A stretch of DNA of 64,000 nt. It comes from Chryseobacterium viscerum (lineage in GTDB: Bacteria > Bacteroidota > Bacteroidia > Flavobacteriales > Weeksellaceae). Under the pieces are notes generated by a model that saw only the letters and a program-made list of their open reading frames with translations, was not told the DNA's origin and ran no database searches. Numbering within the stretch: the first letter of the stretch is position 1; each line of letters opens with the position of its first letter. Shown piece after piece: positions 1 through 9,213 of this stretch. The stretch is from the NCBI RefSeq assembly GCF_002899945.2, contig NZ_PPEG02000002.1, positions 1-64,000 of the forward strand, written 5' to 3'. Made by a program: the position numbers and the translations under genes.

Positions 1-147
1 CGGGTTGGTCGTCTTTTTTATGCCCATAATAATACATACTGCGGCTCATGCAGACGATCTTGCAAGCCCTATGAACACTGATTCCTGTTTCGCTAATAAC
101 CCCCTCTGCCAGTTCTTTTCGTTCACAGAGCTTTAAAGCTTTTTTTC
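1..147 (-). CDS. IS3-family transposase OrfB, 5' part only (runs off window)
   Basis: In the -1 frame relative to orfA the minus strand stays open from the A7G slip site (146-139) to the window edge and encodes KALKLCERKELAEGVISE and then a CKIVCMSRSMYYY segment. This is the N-terminal region of IS407-group OrfB, which precedes the rve integrase core with the DDE catalytic residues. The core itself lies outside the window. The frame has no start of its own near the junction, which fits expression as an OrfAB fusion by frameshifting. Confidence 0.75.
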
Positions 148-399
148 AATGATATCCTTTAAGATACGATGATCCAGGCTCAGATCTGCAAACATGCGTT
201 TAAGACGTACGTTTTCCTCCTGTAGAGCTTTAAGCTCCTTAAGATGCTGCGCATCCATTCCTCCATACTTTTGCTTCCATTGATAGAAAGTAGGTGCAGA
301 AATCCCATGTTCTCGACAGATGTCTTTTGTCGCTTTCCCAGATTCATATTCTTTCAGAATATTGATAATCTGATGTTCTGAAAATTTGCTCTTTTTCAT
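133..399 (-). CDS. IS3-family transposase OrfA (helix-turn-helix subunit)
   Basis: An 88-aa protein beginning MKKSKFSEHQIINIL, of the OrfA type of the IS407 group. Residues about 5-45 form a helix-turn-helix (CREHGISAPTFYQWKQKYGG) that binds the element's ends. The rest is a leucine-rich coiled coil (LKALQEENVRLKRM) typical of OrfA oligomerisation. I chose the ATG at 399; a TTG 12 bases upstream is in frame but adds nothing conserved. The 3' end carries a run of seven A followed by G (minus strand, 146-139), the usual slippage site for -1 frameshifting into orfB in IS3 elements. In family terms OrfA alone can act as a repressor while the OrfAB fusion is the transposase. Confidence 0.85.
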   Translation of the reverse strand: MKKSKFSEHQIINILKEYESGKATKDICREHGISAPTFYQWKQKYGGMDAQHLKELKALQEENVRLKRMFADLSLDHRILKDIIEKKL

Positions 400-446
400 A
401 ATGTTTAACAAACTAAATTTAATAATTTTAATTGGTCTGAAAAACA

Positions 447-679
447 GGGAAGTTTACCCTATCATCAGTGTAAGCCAGACCGGTCTTACAGTAAATGATC
501 AGCCACAGATCATGTTTCAGGTGAGTTTCAAAGATTTCAAAGGGGTTGAACATATTGCTGTTTACAAGAAAATTGTAACGCTCCTGAATCTCTCTTCCGT
601 TCCTAAACAGGGAATAGTTGAGATCATGTATGATGAGAATGATCCCAAAAAGATTATGATTCCAAAGATGTTTTTCTAA
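447..679 (+). pseudogene. 3' remnant of a DUF3592-like protein, truncated by the IS
   Basis: About 77 codons remain, starting near 447 and ending at 679. The remnant reads VYPIISVSQTGLTVNDQPQ, then a beta-rich stretch, then VEIMYDENDPKKIMIP. A TG-xxVN-xxP motif followed by a YDxxDPxK ending resembles DUF3592-type extracytoplasmic domains (family assignment tentative). An open frame can be traced upstream to 386, but that part lies inside the insertion sequence, so it is not native coding. The original protein probably had an N-terminal membrane segment that is now lost. Confidence 0.55.
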
Positions 680-707
680 TGCTAAAGGCAAGTATAGCAA
701 ATTTACT

Positions 708-738
708 TTTTCTTCCATCTTCGTATTCGCTATCTTTG
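708..738 (+). promoter_or_regulatory. Candidate Bacteroidota promoter for the cyclase gene
   Basis: TATCTTTG at 731-738 is an exact match to the flavobacterial -7 element TAnnTTTG. A weak TTT stands 20 bases upstream (708-710) where TTG is expected. The gene starts at 758, leaving a short leader. Confidence 0.45.
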
Positions 739-757
739 TCTCTTTAGCCTACATCAT

Positions 758-1531
758 ATGAAAACAACACTTGTCGATTTAACAAAACCGATTCAGTACA
801 ATGCAGGAGACCCATGGTTCATGCGGGTGAAAATCAAACATAAAGCACATAGAAAATCACATTGGCTGATTCGTCTGGCGCTGAGACTTCCAGCGAGGCT
901 TTTTCCTAAAAACTGGACGGGCTGGGCAGATGATACCATCAAAAATATGGGACTTCATGCCACAACCCATATTGATGCTCCATGGCATTACGGTCCTGTA
1001 GTAGAAGGGAAACCTGCAAAAACAATTGATCAGATCCCTTTGGAATGGTGTTATGGTGACGGTATTGTAATCGACTGTACTCATAAAGAAGACTTTATTG
1101 CCATCACGGTTGATGATCTGAAAAAAGATCTTGATAAAAACGGAATCACCATAGAGGAAGGAAATATAGTGCTTATCAGGACTGATCGTGATAAGATGAT
1201 GGGCACTGCAGATTTTGTAGAAAAAGGAACGGGAATGAGCAAAGAAGCAACAGAATGGCTGATTGACCAGGGCGTAAAAGTCATGGGAATTGACCAATGG
1301 GGTTGGGATCTTCCTTTACGATATATGGCTAAAAAAGCCAAAGAAATGAATGACCCTGAATTTTTCTGGGAAGGTCACCGCGTAGGAATTGAAAAAGAAT
1401 ATTTACATATAGAGCAGCTTACAAATCTGAGCGCGCTGCCTCCATCCGGATTTAAAATATGCGTATTCCCCCTTAAAATTGTGGGTGGATCTGCAGCTCC
1501 GGCAAGAGTAGTGGCCATGATAAATGAATAG
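758..1531 (+). CDS. Cyclase-family metal-dependent hydrolase (kynurenine formamidase-like)
   Basis: A 257-aa protein of the cyclase / KynB superfamily. These are metal-dependent hydrolases that act on amides or cyclic substrates; the family includes bacterial kynurenine formamidases. The signature is seen as H67-ATT-H71-I-D73-APW-H77, corresponding to the family's HxGTHxDxPxH metal-binding motif, although here ATT replaces xGT. An N-terminal basic segment (residues 25-50) is longer than in typical KynB. The substrate cannot be told from sequence, and no tryptophan-degradation gene is adjacent. It stands alone between the IS remnant and a convergent operon, with its own promoter. Confidence 0.8.
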   Translation: MKTTLVDLTKPIQYNAGDPWFMRVKIKHKAHRKSHWLIRLALRLPARLFPKNWTGWADDTIKNMGLHATTHIDAPWHYGPVVEGKPAKTIDQIPLEWCYGDGIVIDCTHKEDFIAITVDDLKKDLDKNGITIEEGNIVLIRTDRDKMMGTADFVEKGTGMSKEATEWLIDQGVKVMGIDQWGWDLPLRYMAKKAKEMNDPEFFWEGHRVGIEKEYLHIEQLTNLSALPPSGFKICVFPLKIVGGSAAPARVVAMINE

Positions 1532-1554
1532 GTGAAAACATTCTTCTAAAAAAC

Positions 1555-1592
1555 AAAAGCGCGAATTTATCTATGTATAAATTCGCGCTTTT
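1555..1592. terminator. Bidirectional hairpin terminator
   Basis: A perfect 16-bp stem (1555-1570 with 1577-1592) contains gcgcgaattta and has a 6-base loop. It is flanked by A and T runs on both sides. It lies between the convergent cyclase gene and sdhB and can serve both. Confidence 0.85.
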
Positions 1593-1610
1593 ATCTTTTT
1601 ATTCTTTGAT

Positions 1611-2363
1611 CTAATTTTTCTTTTTGAAAAACAAGGCTCTGTTATACTCAAAATTCATTCTGGCGATATTCAGAACGGAAATTCCTTGTGGACACTCCAC
1701 TTCACAGGCTTCTGTATTGGAGCAGTGGCCAAATAGCTCGGTATCCATTTGAGCGATCATGTCCAAAACCCGTTTGCTTCGTTCTTCTTTCCCTTGAGGA
1801 AGGAGTGCCATATGGGTGATCTTTGCAGACGTAAATAAAGCGGCACTTCCGTTTTTACAAGTCGCAACACAAGCTCCACATCCGATACACGCTGCAGAAT
1901 CAAAGGCTTCTTCAGCAGTCTGATGGGTAACCGGAATAGCTGTTGCATCAGGAGCCTGACCTGTATTTACCGATACAAAACCTCCTGAAGATATAATTCT
2001 GTCAAAAGCAGACCGGTCTACCTTTAAATCTTTCTTCACAGGGAATGCTCCGGCACGGAATGGCTCTATCAGAATGGTTTCCCCATCTTTAAAAGACCGT
2101 AAATGAAGCTGACAAGTCGTTGTATTTTTTAAAGGACCATGGGCAATACCATTGATCATCATTCCACACTGTCCACAGATTCCTTCACGGCAGTCATGAT
2201 CAAATTCTACGGGTTCATCTCCTTCAATGATCAGTTTTTCATTCAAGGTGTCCAGCATTTCCAGGAAAGACATATGGGAATTCAATCCTTTCAGGTCGTA
2301 GTTGACCAGTTTTCCTTCACTTTTTCTATCTTTCTGTCTCCATATCTTAAGATGTAAATCCAT
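1611..2363 (-). CDS. sdhB: Succinate dehydrogenase / fumarate reductase iron-sulfur subunit
   Basis: This 250-aa subunit passes electrons between the flavoprotein and the membrane quinone site. The N-terminal 2Fe-2S ferredoxin domain has cysteines 58, 63, 66 and 84 (CREGICGQC). The C-terminal domain has a CIGCGACVATC cluster (C159, C162, C165, C169) and a second set C214, C220 and C224 (CSNTEACEVECP) for the 4Fe-4S and 3Fe-4S centres. It is the last gene of the sdhCAB order, 13 bp after sdhA. The order C-A-B with a single membrane subunit is the type-B (Bacillus/Wolinella-like) arrangement. Sequence alone does not settle whether succinate oxidation or fumarate reduction is the main direction. 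Confidence 0.95.
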   Translation of the reverse strand: MDLHLKIWRQKDRKSEGKLVNYDLKGLNSHMSFLEMLDTLNEKLIIEGDEPVEFDHDCREGICGQCGMMINGIAHGPLKNTTTCQLHLRSFKDGETILIEPFRAGAFPVKKDLKVDRSAFDRIISSGGFVSVNTGQAPDATAIPVTHQTAEEAFDSAACIGCGACVATCKNGSAALFTSAKITHMALLPQGKEERSKRVLDMIAQMDTELFGHCSNTEACEVECPQGISVLNIARMNFEYNRALFFKKKN

Positions 2364-2376
2364 AATTTTCTGTTTT

Positions 2377-4293
2377 TTATTTGTAACTTCTTACCGTTGG
2401 CTGAATTTCTTCAAAGGCTAAAGGCTCCTTAACCAGCTCTGGTTCTCCATTTTCACCTTTCCATGCCCATGCAGAGATAAATTGGTATTCCGCATCATTT
2501 CTCATGGCTTCTCCATCCGGAGTCTGGAATTCTTCCCGGAAATGAGCTCCGCAGGATTCGTTACGGGTTAAAGCATCATAGCACATCAGTTCTCCGATTT
2601 CGAAATAATCGGCAACACGGCCTGCTTTTTCCAGTTCGGTATTCATTTGGTTTCCCTGTCCGGAAACTCTTACGTCTTTATAGAATTCTTCTTTTAGTTT
2701 TCTGATTTCCTGAATGGCATATTTCAGCCCTTCTTCGTTTCTGGCCAGTCCGCAGTAATCATACAGAAGCTTTCCTAATGTTTTGTGGAAATAATCAACG
2801 GTTTTGGTTCCTTTGATATTCATAAAGCACTGAATCTGGTTTTTTACTGCATTTTCAACCTGCTCAAATTCAGGAGCATCCGGTGAAATTTTCCCGGTAT
2901 GAATGTCATCAGCCAGATAATTGGCAATCGTATAAGGGGCAATAAAATATCCATCTACAGAAGCTTGCAAAAGAGAGTTTGCTCCCAGTCTGTTGGCTCC
3001 ATGATCCGCAAAATTAGCCTCCCCTAAAGCAAACAATCCCGGAACGGTAGTCATCAGTTCATAATCTACCCAAAGTCCACCCATAGAGAAGTGGGCTGAT
3101 GGGGAGATCATCATGGGTTCTTTATACGCGTCGTATCCTGTTATTTTCAGATACATATCGAATAAGTTGCCATATTTTTCTTTAATCTTATCTTTTCCCT
3201 GTTCCTGTATGGCCTTTGAGAAATCAAGATATACAGCATTTTTTAAAGGTCCGATTCCGAAACCTGCATCAATTCTTTCCTTGGCCGCCCGGGAAGAAAT
3301 ATCCCTTGGAGCAAGGTTTCCGAAAGCCGGATATCTTCTTTCCAGATAATAGTCTCTTTCATTTTCCGGAATATCATTTGGGGGTCTGTTTTCACCTTCC
3401 TTCAGGGGTACCCAGATTCGTCCGTCATTACGTAATGATTCGGACATTAATGTCAGCTTAGACTGATAATCTCCAGATTGAGGAAGGGAAGTAGGGTGTA
3501 CCTGAATCCAGCTTGGGGAAGCCATTAAAGCGCCCTTTTTATGAGCTCTCCAGATTGCCGATCCGTTACAGCCCATGGCAAGGGTAGACAGGTAATAGAT
3601 TTTTCCATAGCCTCCGGTTGCCAGTACGACTGCATGGGCTGCATGTCTTTCAATTTCTCCTGTGTCTAAATTCCTTACGATAATGCCTCTGGCCTTACCG
3701 TCAATAGTTACCAGATCAAGCATTTCATGTCTTGAAAACAATTGTACAGAGCCTTTTCCCACCTGTCTCATTAAAGCTTGATATGCTCCAAGAAGTAGCT
3801 GCTGCCCGGTTTGTCCCCTCGCATAGAAAGTACGGCTTACCTGAACTCCTCCGAATGAACGGTTGTTCAGATATCCTCCATATTCACGGCCGAAAGGAAC
3901 TCCCTGGGCCACGGCCTGGTCGATGAGGTTTAGAGAACATTCTGCCATACGGTATACATTGGCTTCACGGGCTCTGAAATCGCCTCCTTTCAAGGTGTCT
4001 ACAAACATTCTGTAGACACTGTCACCATCATTTTTATAGTTTTTTGCAGCATTTACCCCTCCCTGTGCCGCCACTGAGTGTGCTCTTCTCGGGCTGTCCT
4101 GGAAACAGAATGATTTCACATTGTATCCCATCTCTCCTAAAGAAGCTGCGATAGAGCTTCCCGCCAGTCCTGTTCCTACTACGATAACATCCAGTTTCTT
4201 ACGGTTGGCAGGATTCACCAGTCTGGCTTTCTTTTTATAATTTTCCCACTTATGCTCCAATGGGCCTTGTGGTATTTTTGAATCTAAAATCAT
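2377..4293 (-). CDS. sdhA: Succinate dehydrogenase / fumarate reductase flavoprotein subunit
   Basis: A flavoprotein of about 638 aa that interconverts succinate and fumarate. It shows the FAD dinucleotide fold [10 protein letters not shown] near the start, the [13 protein letters not shown] segment containing the histidine that covalently holds FAD, and the substrate/catalytic region near APRDISSRA, then [22 protein letters not shown] in the C-terminal part of the FAD domain. The ATG at 4293 ([12 protein letters not shown]) is preferred because flavobacterial SdhA proteins begin at this point. An upstream ATG at 4326 would overlap sdhC by 23 bp and adds residues that are not conserved. It is co-transcribed with sdhC and sdhB. 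Confidence 0.96.
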   Translation of the reverse strand: MILDSKIPQGPLEHKWENYKKKARLVNPANRKKLDVIVVGTGLAGSSIAASLGEMGYNVKSFCFQDSPRRAHSVAAQGGVNAAKNYKNDGDSVYRMFVDTLKGGDFRAREANVYRMAECSLNLIDQAVAQGVPFGREYGGYLNNRSFGGVQVSRTFYARGQTGQQLLLGAYQALMRQVGKGSVQLFSRHEMLDLVTIDGKARGIIVRNLDTGEIERHAAHAVVLATGGYGKIYYLSTLAMGCNGSAIWRAHKKGALMASPSWIQVHPTSLPQSGDYQSKLTLMSESLRNDGRIWVPLKEGENRPPNDIPENERDYYLERRYPAFGNLAPRDISSRAAKERIDAGFGIGPLKNAVYLDFSKAIQEQGKDKIKEKYGNLFDMYLKITGYDAYKEPMMISPSAHFSMGGLWVDYELMTTVPGLFALGEANFADHGANRLGANSLLQASVDGYFIAPYTIANYLADDIHTGKISPDAPEFEQVENAVKNQIQCFMNIKGTKTVDYFHKTLGKLLYDYCGLARNEEGLKYAIQEIRKLKEEFYKDVRVSGQGNQMNTELEKAGRVADYFEIGELMCYDALTRNESCGAHFREEFQTPDGEAMRNDAEYQFISAWAWKGENGEPELVKEPLAFEEIQPTVRSYK

Positions 4294-4303
4294 AACAGTC
4301 TGT

Positions 4304-4960
4304 TTATTGATAAGTAAAGAATACATACACCGGCATCAATGCAAAACCGATACAGATAATGATTGAATAGGCAATTCCGATAGTTTTGAACCATTTGACA
4401 AACTTAGGATGATAGAGTCCCAATGTTCTTACGGCACTATTAATCCCGTGGATCAAATGGTAGCACAGAGCAATCATTGAGAGTACATAAATGATAACAT
4501 ACCACCATTCTTTGAAAACATTCACTACCAGAATGTATAAATCTTTATTCCCGTTCTCATCCAAAGGAGGATTTCCAAATTTGTAGATATACCAGAAGTT
4601 CTGGAAATGGATCACTAGGAAGATCAGAATTAATGTTCCGAGGATTCCCATATTTCTGGAAGCCCATTGGCTGGCTCTTCCGCGTCTGTCCGACTGATAA
4701 CCGCCTCCGGATTTTTTATTTTTTAAAGTAATAATCAGCCCGTCTACGGCATGCAGAATAATACTGGCATACAAAACATAAGACACTATTTTGATAATGA
4801 TGTTTCCTGATAAAAAATGCGAATAAGCATTAAACTGCAGGTGTGCCTGTTCTTGTGGCAGAAAAAGCTGAAGATTTCCAAGGAAATGAATCAACAGGAA
4901 GAATCCCAAAAAGAGTCCTGTAAGGCACATCAGCATTTTTCTTGACAATGTTGATAACAT
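4304..4960 (-). CDS. sdhC: Succinate dehydrogenase cytochrome b membrane subunit (type B)
   Basis: This 218-aa subunit has five predicted membrane helices (about residues 8-33, 53-78, 98-120, 148-178 and 190-215). Histidines in the helices ([28 protein letters not shown]) fit diheme ligation, as in type-B enzymes. It anchors SdhAB and exchanges electrons with menaquinone. Type-B enzymes with one fused membrane subunit are usual in Bacteroidota. It is third in the operon, 16 bp after the dicarboxylate carrier and 10 bp before the sdhA start chosen here. Confidence 0.92.
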   Translation of the reverse strand: MLSTLSRKMLMCLTGLFLGFFLLIHFLGNLQLFLPQEQAHLQFNAYSHFLSGNIIIKIVSYVLYASIILHAVDGLIITLKNKKSGGGYQSDRRGRASQWASRNMGILGTLILIFLVIHFQNFWYIYKFGNPPLDENGNKDLYILVVNVFKEWWYVIIYVLSMIALCYHLIHGINSAVRTLGLYHPKFVKWFKTIGIAYSIIICIGFALMPVYVFFTYQ

Positions 4961-4976
4961 ATTTTCGATTTAAAAA

Positions 4977-6407
4977 TTAATAATATCCTAAGACTTTCAT
5001 CCACAATCCTCCTACAACCATATAAATGATCAGCAGAACGATTCCTATTTCAAGACCTCTTACCCACCAGGCTTTCAGGTCTACATATCCGCTTCCGAAA
5101 AATACCGGAGCCGGACCGTGTCCATAATGGGTAAGCACTCCATAAATTGAACCCATGAAACCCAGCATCATAGCCAATAACATAGGAGGAATTCCCAGAG
5201 AAACCCCTACACCAAGCAATGCTGCATACATAGCCGCTACGTGAGCGGTAGCACTTGCAAAGATGTAATGGCTGAAGAAATACACCAGAATGATTACAGG
5301 GAAAGCTACCTGCCAGCTCAGACCACCGATTTTTACTTTGATAAGATCACTAAACCAGCCAATGAAGCCTAATTCGTTTAAAGAACTCGCCATCATCACC
5401 AGAACGGCAAACCAAACGATGGTATCCCATGCTCCTTTTTCTCCTTTTACATCTTCCCAGGTTAGTACTGAGGTTAACAGTAGCAATGTTAATCCAATGA
5501 ATGCAGTGGTGGTTGCATCAATAGAAAGTGCTCCACCAAATATCCAAAGGGCTAATAGAATGAAAAATGCTAATAACATCAGCCATTCATTTTTAGAGAT
5601 AGGCCCCATTTCTTTTAACTTCTGTGCGGCCATTTTCGGGGCATCACCGGTTTTTTTCAATTCAGGCGGATATAATTTGTACAATACCAGAGGAACGACA
5701 AAGAATGCTACCGCACCGGGAAGAAATCCTGCTGCTGCCCATGACATCCAGGTAATATCAATACCAAGGTTGGCTGCAAATTTCTGACACATCGGGTTAC
5801 TCGCAGTACCGGTAAGGAACATAGAAGAAGCGATGAGGTTCATATAGTAGCTGTTCAATGTTAAGAATGACCCTAGCTTTCTATGGGTTTCAGGTTTTTC
5901 AGGAACGGAATCAAAGCTTATAGCCATAGATTTCATGATCGGGTAGATAATTCCGCCTCCTCTCGCGGTATTACTCGGAATAGCAGGAGCCAGACAAACA
6001 TCGGCAAGTCCTAATCCGTATGCTAATCCCAATGAACTTTTACCAAAAACTCTTATGAATACAAAAGCGATACGGTTTCCAAGCCCTGTTTTGATAAATC
6101 CTCTGGCAATAAAAAATGAGATCCCGATCAGCCAGATCACTTTATCTCCAAAACCCGAAAGCGCTTTTGTAATAGATTTTCCGGCATCTCCCGGAGCTAC
6201 CACCTGTGTAAGGGCTGTAAAGCCAATGGCCATCATACACATGGTGCCCATAGGGGCTGCCTTAAGGATGATTCCTAATATGGTTGCTGCAAAGATGGCA
6301 AACAGATGCCATGCATTCTCGGCAACGCCTTCCGGGGCAGGGATGAACCATATGATCAACGCAACGGCAAATGTGATCGCTACGTTTCTGATATTAATTT
6401 CTTTCAT
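4977..6407 (-). CDS. DASS-family (SLC13 / CitT-like) C4-dicarboxylate transporter
   Basis: A 476-aa inner-membrane carrier of the divalent anion:Na+ symporter family, with about 12 hydrophobic segments. The family's two substrate/sodium motifs are visible as SNTARGGGIIYP (about residue 143) and SATAHVAA (about residue 385), with TGTASNP in the first half. Family members move succinate, malate, fumarate, 2-oxoglutarate or citrate. The location directly before sdhCAB and 20 bp after a porin gene points to C4-dicarboxylates. Substrate and mode (symport or exchange) are inferred from family and context. Confidence 0.88.
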   Translation of the reverse strand: MKEINIRNVAITFAVALIIWFIPAPEGVAENAWHLFAIFAATILGIILKAAPMGTMCMMAIGFTALTQVVAPGDAGKSITKALSGFGDKVIWLIGISFFIARGFIKTGLGNRIAFVFIRVFGKSSLGLAYGLGLADVCLAPAIPSNTARGGGIIYPIMKSMAISFDSVPEKPETHRKLGSFLTLNSYYMNLIASSMFLTGTASNPMCQKFAANLGIDITWMSWAAAGFLPGAVAFFVVPLVLYKLYPPELKKTGDAPKMAAQKLKEMGPISKNEWLMLLAFFILLALWIFGGALSIDATTTAFIGLTLLLLTSVLTWEDVKGEKGAWDTIVWFAVLVMMASSLNELGFIGWFSDLIKVKIGGLSWQVAFPVIILVYFFSHYIFASATAHVAAMYAALLGVGVSLGIPPMLLAMMLGFMGSIYGVLTHYGHGPAPVFFGSGYVDLKAWWVRGLEIGIVLLIIYMVVGGLWMKVLGYY

Positions 6408-6427
6408 GATACTAACTATTTAGTGGG

Positions 6428-7594
6428 TTAAAATCTACTTTGTACTTGCACTATGAATAGATTGTTATTGTATTGTGAGGTATTTTCTACCTGATATTTG
6501 TAACGGTCAAACTGTACTCCCAGCTGAATTCTTGCTCCGTAATTTTTTAAAAATTCCAATCCGAACATTGGGGTAATTGTTTGTCTTGGGTTGGAAGCCA
6601 GCCTGAAATTGGTGTCAAGATATTCGTATCGGCAGGATAATTCAAAAGCACTCAGATTTTTGTGATTGATCTCATATCTTAAATTCGGAAGGAAATAAGC
6701 ACCGCGTATCAGATACTGATCAGGATTATCCGGACGTAATTCGGGGGCAATGGAGTTGTAGAGCACGTGGTTGGTAGCTTGTTTGGCTTCCAGCTGCATA
6801 TCCATGCTCCATTTTGGATCGAACTGGATCAGTGAGCTCAGATCTATTCCCAAAGCGTATACCTTTTTGCTGAAAACTTCCCCGGTACCTCCATTCAGAC
6901 CTACATTGAAATTGTATTTTTTGGAAAGTCCAAAAACCAAACGGGTAGAATACTGTTTTCCGTTGTCGTTGTCATTGATTTGATTTTTTCCGTTTCCATT
7001 GACGATAGAAACTGCGTATTGGAAGGGTATTTCTCCAAGTTGAAGCTGTCCTGTGGCAGACATCCCGATCTGGAAACTTGTCCAGCCCAGTTTCCCAAAC
7101 TCTGTATACTGATTGGACCAGTCTAAAGATTTAATAATGTCAATAGGGTAAGTCTCTTCAATACCGAACCAGGGTCTGAACTGTCCTACAGTAATCGCTA
7201 ATTTTGGATTGAAGGTATATTTCAGATAAGCATTTTCAAGAACTCTGCTTTTAGGATCATTTTTAAAATCGGCAAGGTTGGCCAAGACAACAACTTCTGT
7301 ACGTTTACTGATTTGTGCCCGAACCTGAACCCTCATGTATTTGAGCATGAAATTATTATCAGTTCCGGAGCCATCGGTATGATGAAGTCCGTTTACATCA
7401 ACATCCTTAGACATCCCTACCAGATAACGCGCCTGAAAAAGGCCTTTGATCTGCAGCTGCGGATATTTTACATTGTCTTCTTCCTGTGGAGGAGGTGTGG
7501 TCTTCAGAGAATCCTGATTTTGTGCATAAGCTGATAACCCGCAGGCCAGCATGCACAGGATCAGGCTTTTCTTTTTAATCGAAAAAAAGGCCAT
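6428..7594 (-). CDS. Outer-membrane porin (phosphate-selective porin O/P-like)
   Basis: A 388-aa beta-barrel precursor. The signal peptide is about residues 1-24 (ending SAYAQ), followed by a short acidic linker and a series of alternating aromatic/polar strands that ends in VQVQSRF, a typical barrel C-terminus with a terminal Phe. It resembles the porin O/P family, whose members are not restricted to phosphate in Bacteroidota. As first gene of the operon it probably lets dicarboxylates cross the outer membrane for the downstream carrier and SdhCAB (inference from context). I found no clear TAnnTTTG promoter in the 220 bp upstream. Confidence 0.85.
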   Translation of the reverse strand: MAFFSIKKKSLILCMLACGLSAYAQNQDSLKTTPPPQEEDNVKYPQLQIKGLFQARYLVGMSKDVDVNGLHHTDGSGTDNNFMLKYMRVQVRAQISKRTEVVVLANLADFKNDPKSRVLENAYLKYTFNPKLAITVGQFRPWFGIEETYPIDIIKSLDWSNQYTEFGKLGWTSFQIGMSATGQLQLGEIPFQYAVSIVNGNGKNQINDNDNGKQYSTRLVFGLSKKYNFNVGLNGGTGEVFSKKVYALGIDLSSLIQFDPKWSMDMQLEAKQATNHVLYNSIAPELRPDNPDQYLIRGAYFLPNLRYEINHKNLSAFELSCRYEYLDTNFRLASNPRQTITPMFGLEFLKNYGARIQLGVQFDRYKYQVENTSQYNNNLFIVQVQSRF

Positions 7595-7815
7595 ATCTTT
7601 TTTGTTTTTTTATTGTGGAACTTTATGTTACCACTAGTTTCTTACTGTAAATGAACTTAAAAGTATTTTAAACCACCCATCAAATCTTTGACTTGACACT
7701 CCTTTCGGAGGAAGAGAAAGGTCACCCATTCAATCGTCATGTGGCATACTTACGTCCTTTCCTCTGCTGAAAACAGATTATTTTACTTAGCGTAAGCGTC
7801 TTTGTGGTGAAATAT

Positions 7816-8865
7816 TTATTTTAATCCTAAGAATGTGAACGGTGCAGATTCTTTAAAATTCGCATTGGATTTACCATTATAGGTGTTGTTATTACTCAAA
7901 TCCAGCTTCATCACCTTTCCTTTAGGGCTCAGATCAAAATCTTTAAGATCTACCCAGAACGTGTTTGGAGTGAAAACGGTTTCAAAATAATACACCAGGT
8001 TTTTCTGATCTGAAACAGAACGCCATCTCGTTGATGAAATATTAGGTTCCGTTTCAGAAGTGATTCCATAAGGGACCGAGCAGTTTCTGATGACACTGAA
8101 AACACTCGCCACCGCTGTACGGGTATCGGCAGTCTGTGGTATTGCATTAATATAGTAAGATGCTCTTACGAAACGGTCCGCAGCACGGTTGGTTCCCGGA
8201 AGCATTACCGTTCCCGGAATTCCTTTCCAGTAATTGTTAAGGGCCAGCTGTTCTTCAAAAACAGGAGAGTTGGTCATTACCGTATAAGAGGGATCATGAT
8301 GAATCACCAGTTTTCCGTCAATATATTCAAATACCGCATTGTCTCCTGAAGCGTCCGAAATGGAAAGATGAACTGTTGTAAACTTCTCTGTTCCCGGAAT
8401 ATAATCACTTACAATGACGAACGGTTCTTTTCGTGAAAATTCTACAGCTTCTTTTACTGTGGCAAAATTATCAAGATAATATTGGGCCCATAATGAAATG
8501 GCAATTCCCTTTTTACTTCCTTTTCCATCAAATTTCGGGTACTGGGATTCTCCCAGCCAAAGCATGTTGGCAACCAATCCTTTTTCGTTCATCCCATCGG
8601 CTGAAGCAATATCCCAGGAAGAGCTGATGAGGCTTCCGTATTTAGAAGTCCATTTTACAGATTTAGAACCTACCTGCCCGTTGCGGTCTGCTCCTCTTGG
8701 GAAAACCCAAAGGTTGGCCGGGATTTCATCGCGCCAGTCCATAGATCTGGCTGTGATAATGGTATTCTGAGGACCTTTGTAAACCACCCTTGTGCAGGCT
8801 TCTGATGGATTCCATAATCCTATAGAAAGGACTAGAGAAAATAAAATTAATGGGAACTTTTTCAT
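7816..8865 (-). CDS. Linear amide C-N hydrolase (choloylglycine hydrolase / penicillin V acylase family)
   Basis: A 349-aa secreted Ntn hydrolase. The signal peptide (residues 1-23, ending PSEA) is followed directly by C24-T-R. In this family the Cys exposed by removal of the leader is the catalytic nucleophile, so export and activation coincide. ARSMDW supplies the conserved Arg and Asp, and TNSP supplies the conserved Asn. Family members cleave conjugated bile salts, penicillin V or acyl-homoserine lactones. In an environmental flavobacterium bile salts are not an obvious substrate, and the actual one cannot be read from sequence. The gene is single, divergent from the phytochrome gene and separated from the porin operon by 221 bp. 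Confidence 0.87.
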   Translation of the reverse strand: MKKFPLILFSLVLSIGLWNPSEACTRVVYKGPQNTIITARSMDWRDEIPANLWVFPRGADRNGQVGSKSVKWTSKYGSLISSSWDIASADGMNEKGLVANMLWLGESQYPKFDGKGSKKGIAISLWAQYYLDNFATVKEAVEFSRKEPFVIVSDYIPGTEKFTTVHLSISDASGDNAVFEYIDGKLVIHHDPSYTVMTNSPVFEEQLALNNYWKGIPGTVMLPGTNRAADRFVRASYYINAIPQTADTRTAVASVFSVIRNCSVPYGITSETEPNISSTRWRSVSDQKNLVYYFETVFTPNTFWVDLKDFDLSPKGKVMKLDLSNNNTYNGKSNANFKESAPFTFLGLK

Positions 8866-9213
8866 AATAGTATTATTTGAATTTAAATTTTACGTTGAAT
8901 TTATTATGAATAATTCAATGTATTGAGGCTGTATTCATTATTTGGTGACATAAATTTAGAAAAATTAGTTTAAATAACATAATATTTACGGTTAATAATC
9001 CGTAATTCATGTAATGAATCATGGTTAATGACTGTAAAGTATTCTCATTGGATTTTTTTTCGTATCTTTTAGTGATATCATATAAAAATGGGGTTAAAAT
9101 GGAGAATACTTCAATGTATTTTTCAACCTTTTTTTCTAATAAAATATTCGATGGATGCAGGCTGAAGGACTCTTAAAATTAAGTACCACAAAAGAGAATG
9201 CTGTTAAGAAAAA
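8866..9213. other. Divergent intergenic region, no gene seen
   Basis: This is an AT-rich spacer between the acylase gene and the phytochrome operon. It should hold both promoters, but I find no exact TAnnTTTG with a TTG at the right distance on either strand. A TATCTTTT near 9064 is one base off. No RNA gene or repeat is evident. Confidence 0.5.

Larger units (their letters stand above)
1..446 (-). mobile_element. IS3-family insertion sequence (IS407-like), partial
   Basis: The segment holds the 5' end of an IS3-family element read on the minus strand: orfA complete and the start of orfB, which runs off the window edge. The outer boundary is inferred. Minus-strand sequence starting tgtttttcagacc (from about 446) would give the TG terminus expected of IS3 elements and leaves about 47 bp of leader before orfA, and gene-like sequence of another frame begins right after it. 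The second end lies outside the window, so terminal repeats and target duplication cannot be checked here. Confidence 0.7.

Noticed and set aside
386..679. An open plus-strand frame of 97 codons taken as a complete gene
   Set aside because: Its first 20 codons lie inside the insertion sequence and do not resemble the rest. Only about 447-679 looks native, so it is listed as a truncated remnant.
5290..5787. 165-codon plus-strand frame inside the dicarboxylate carrier gene
   Set aside because: It is the complement of a membrane protein with family motifs, with no promoter or domain of its own.
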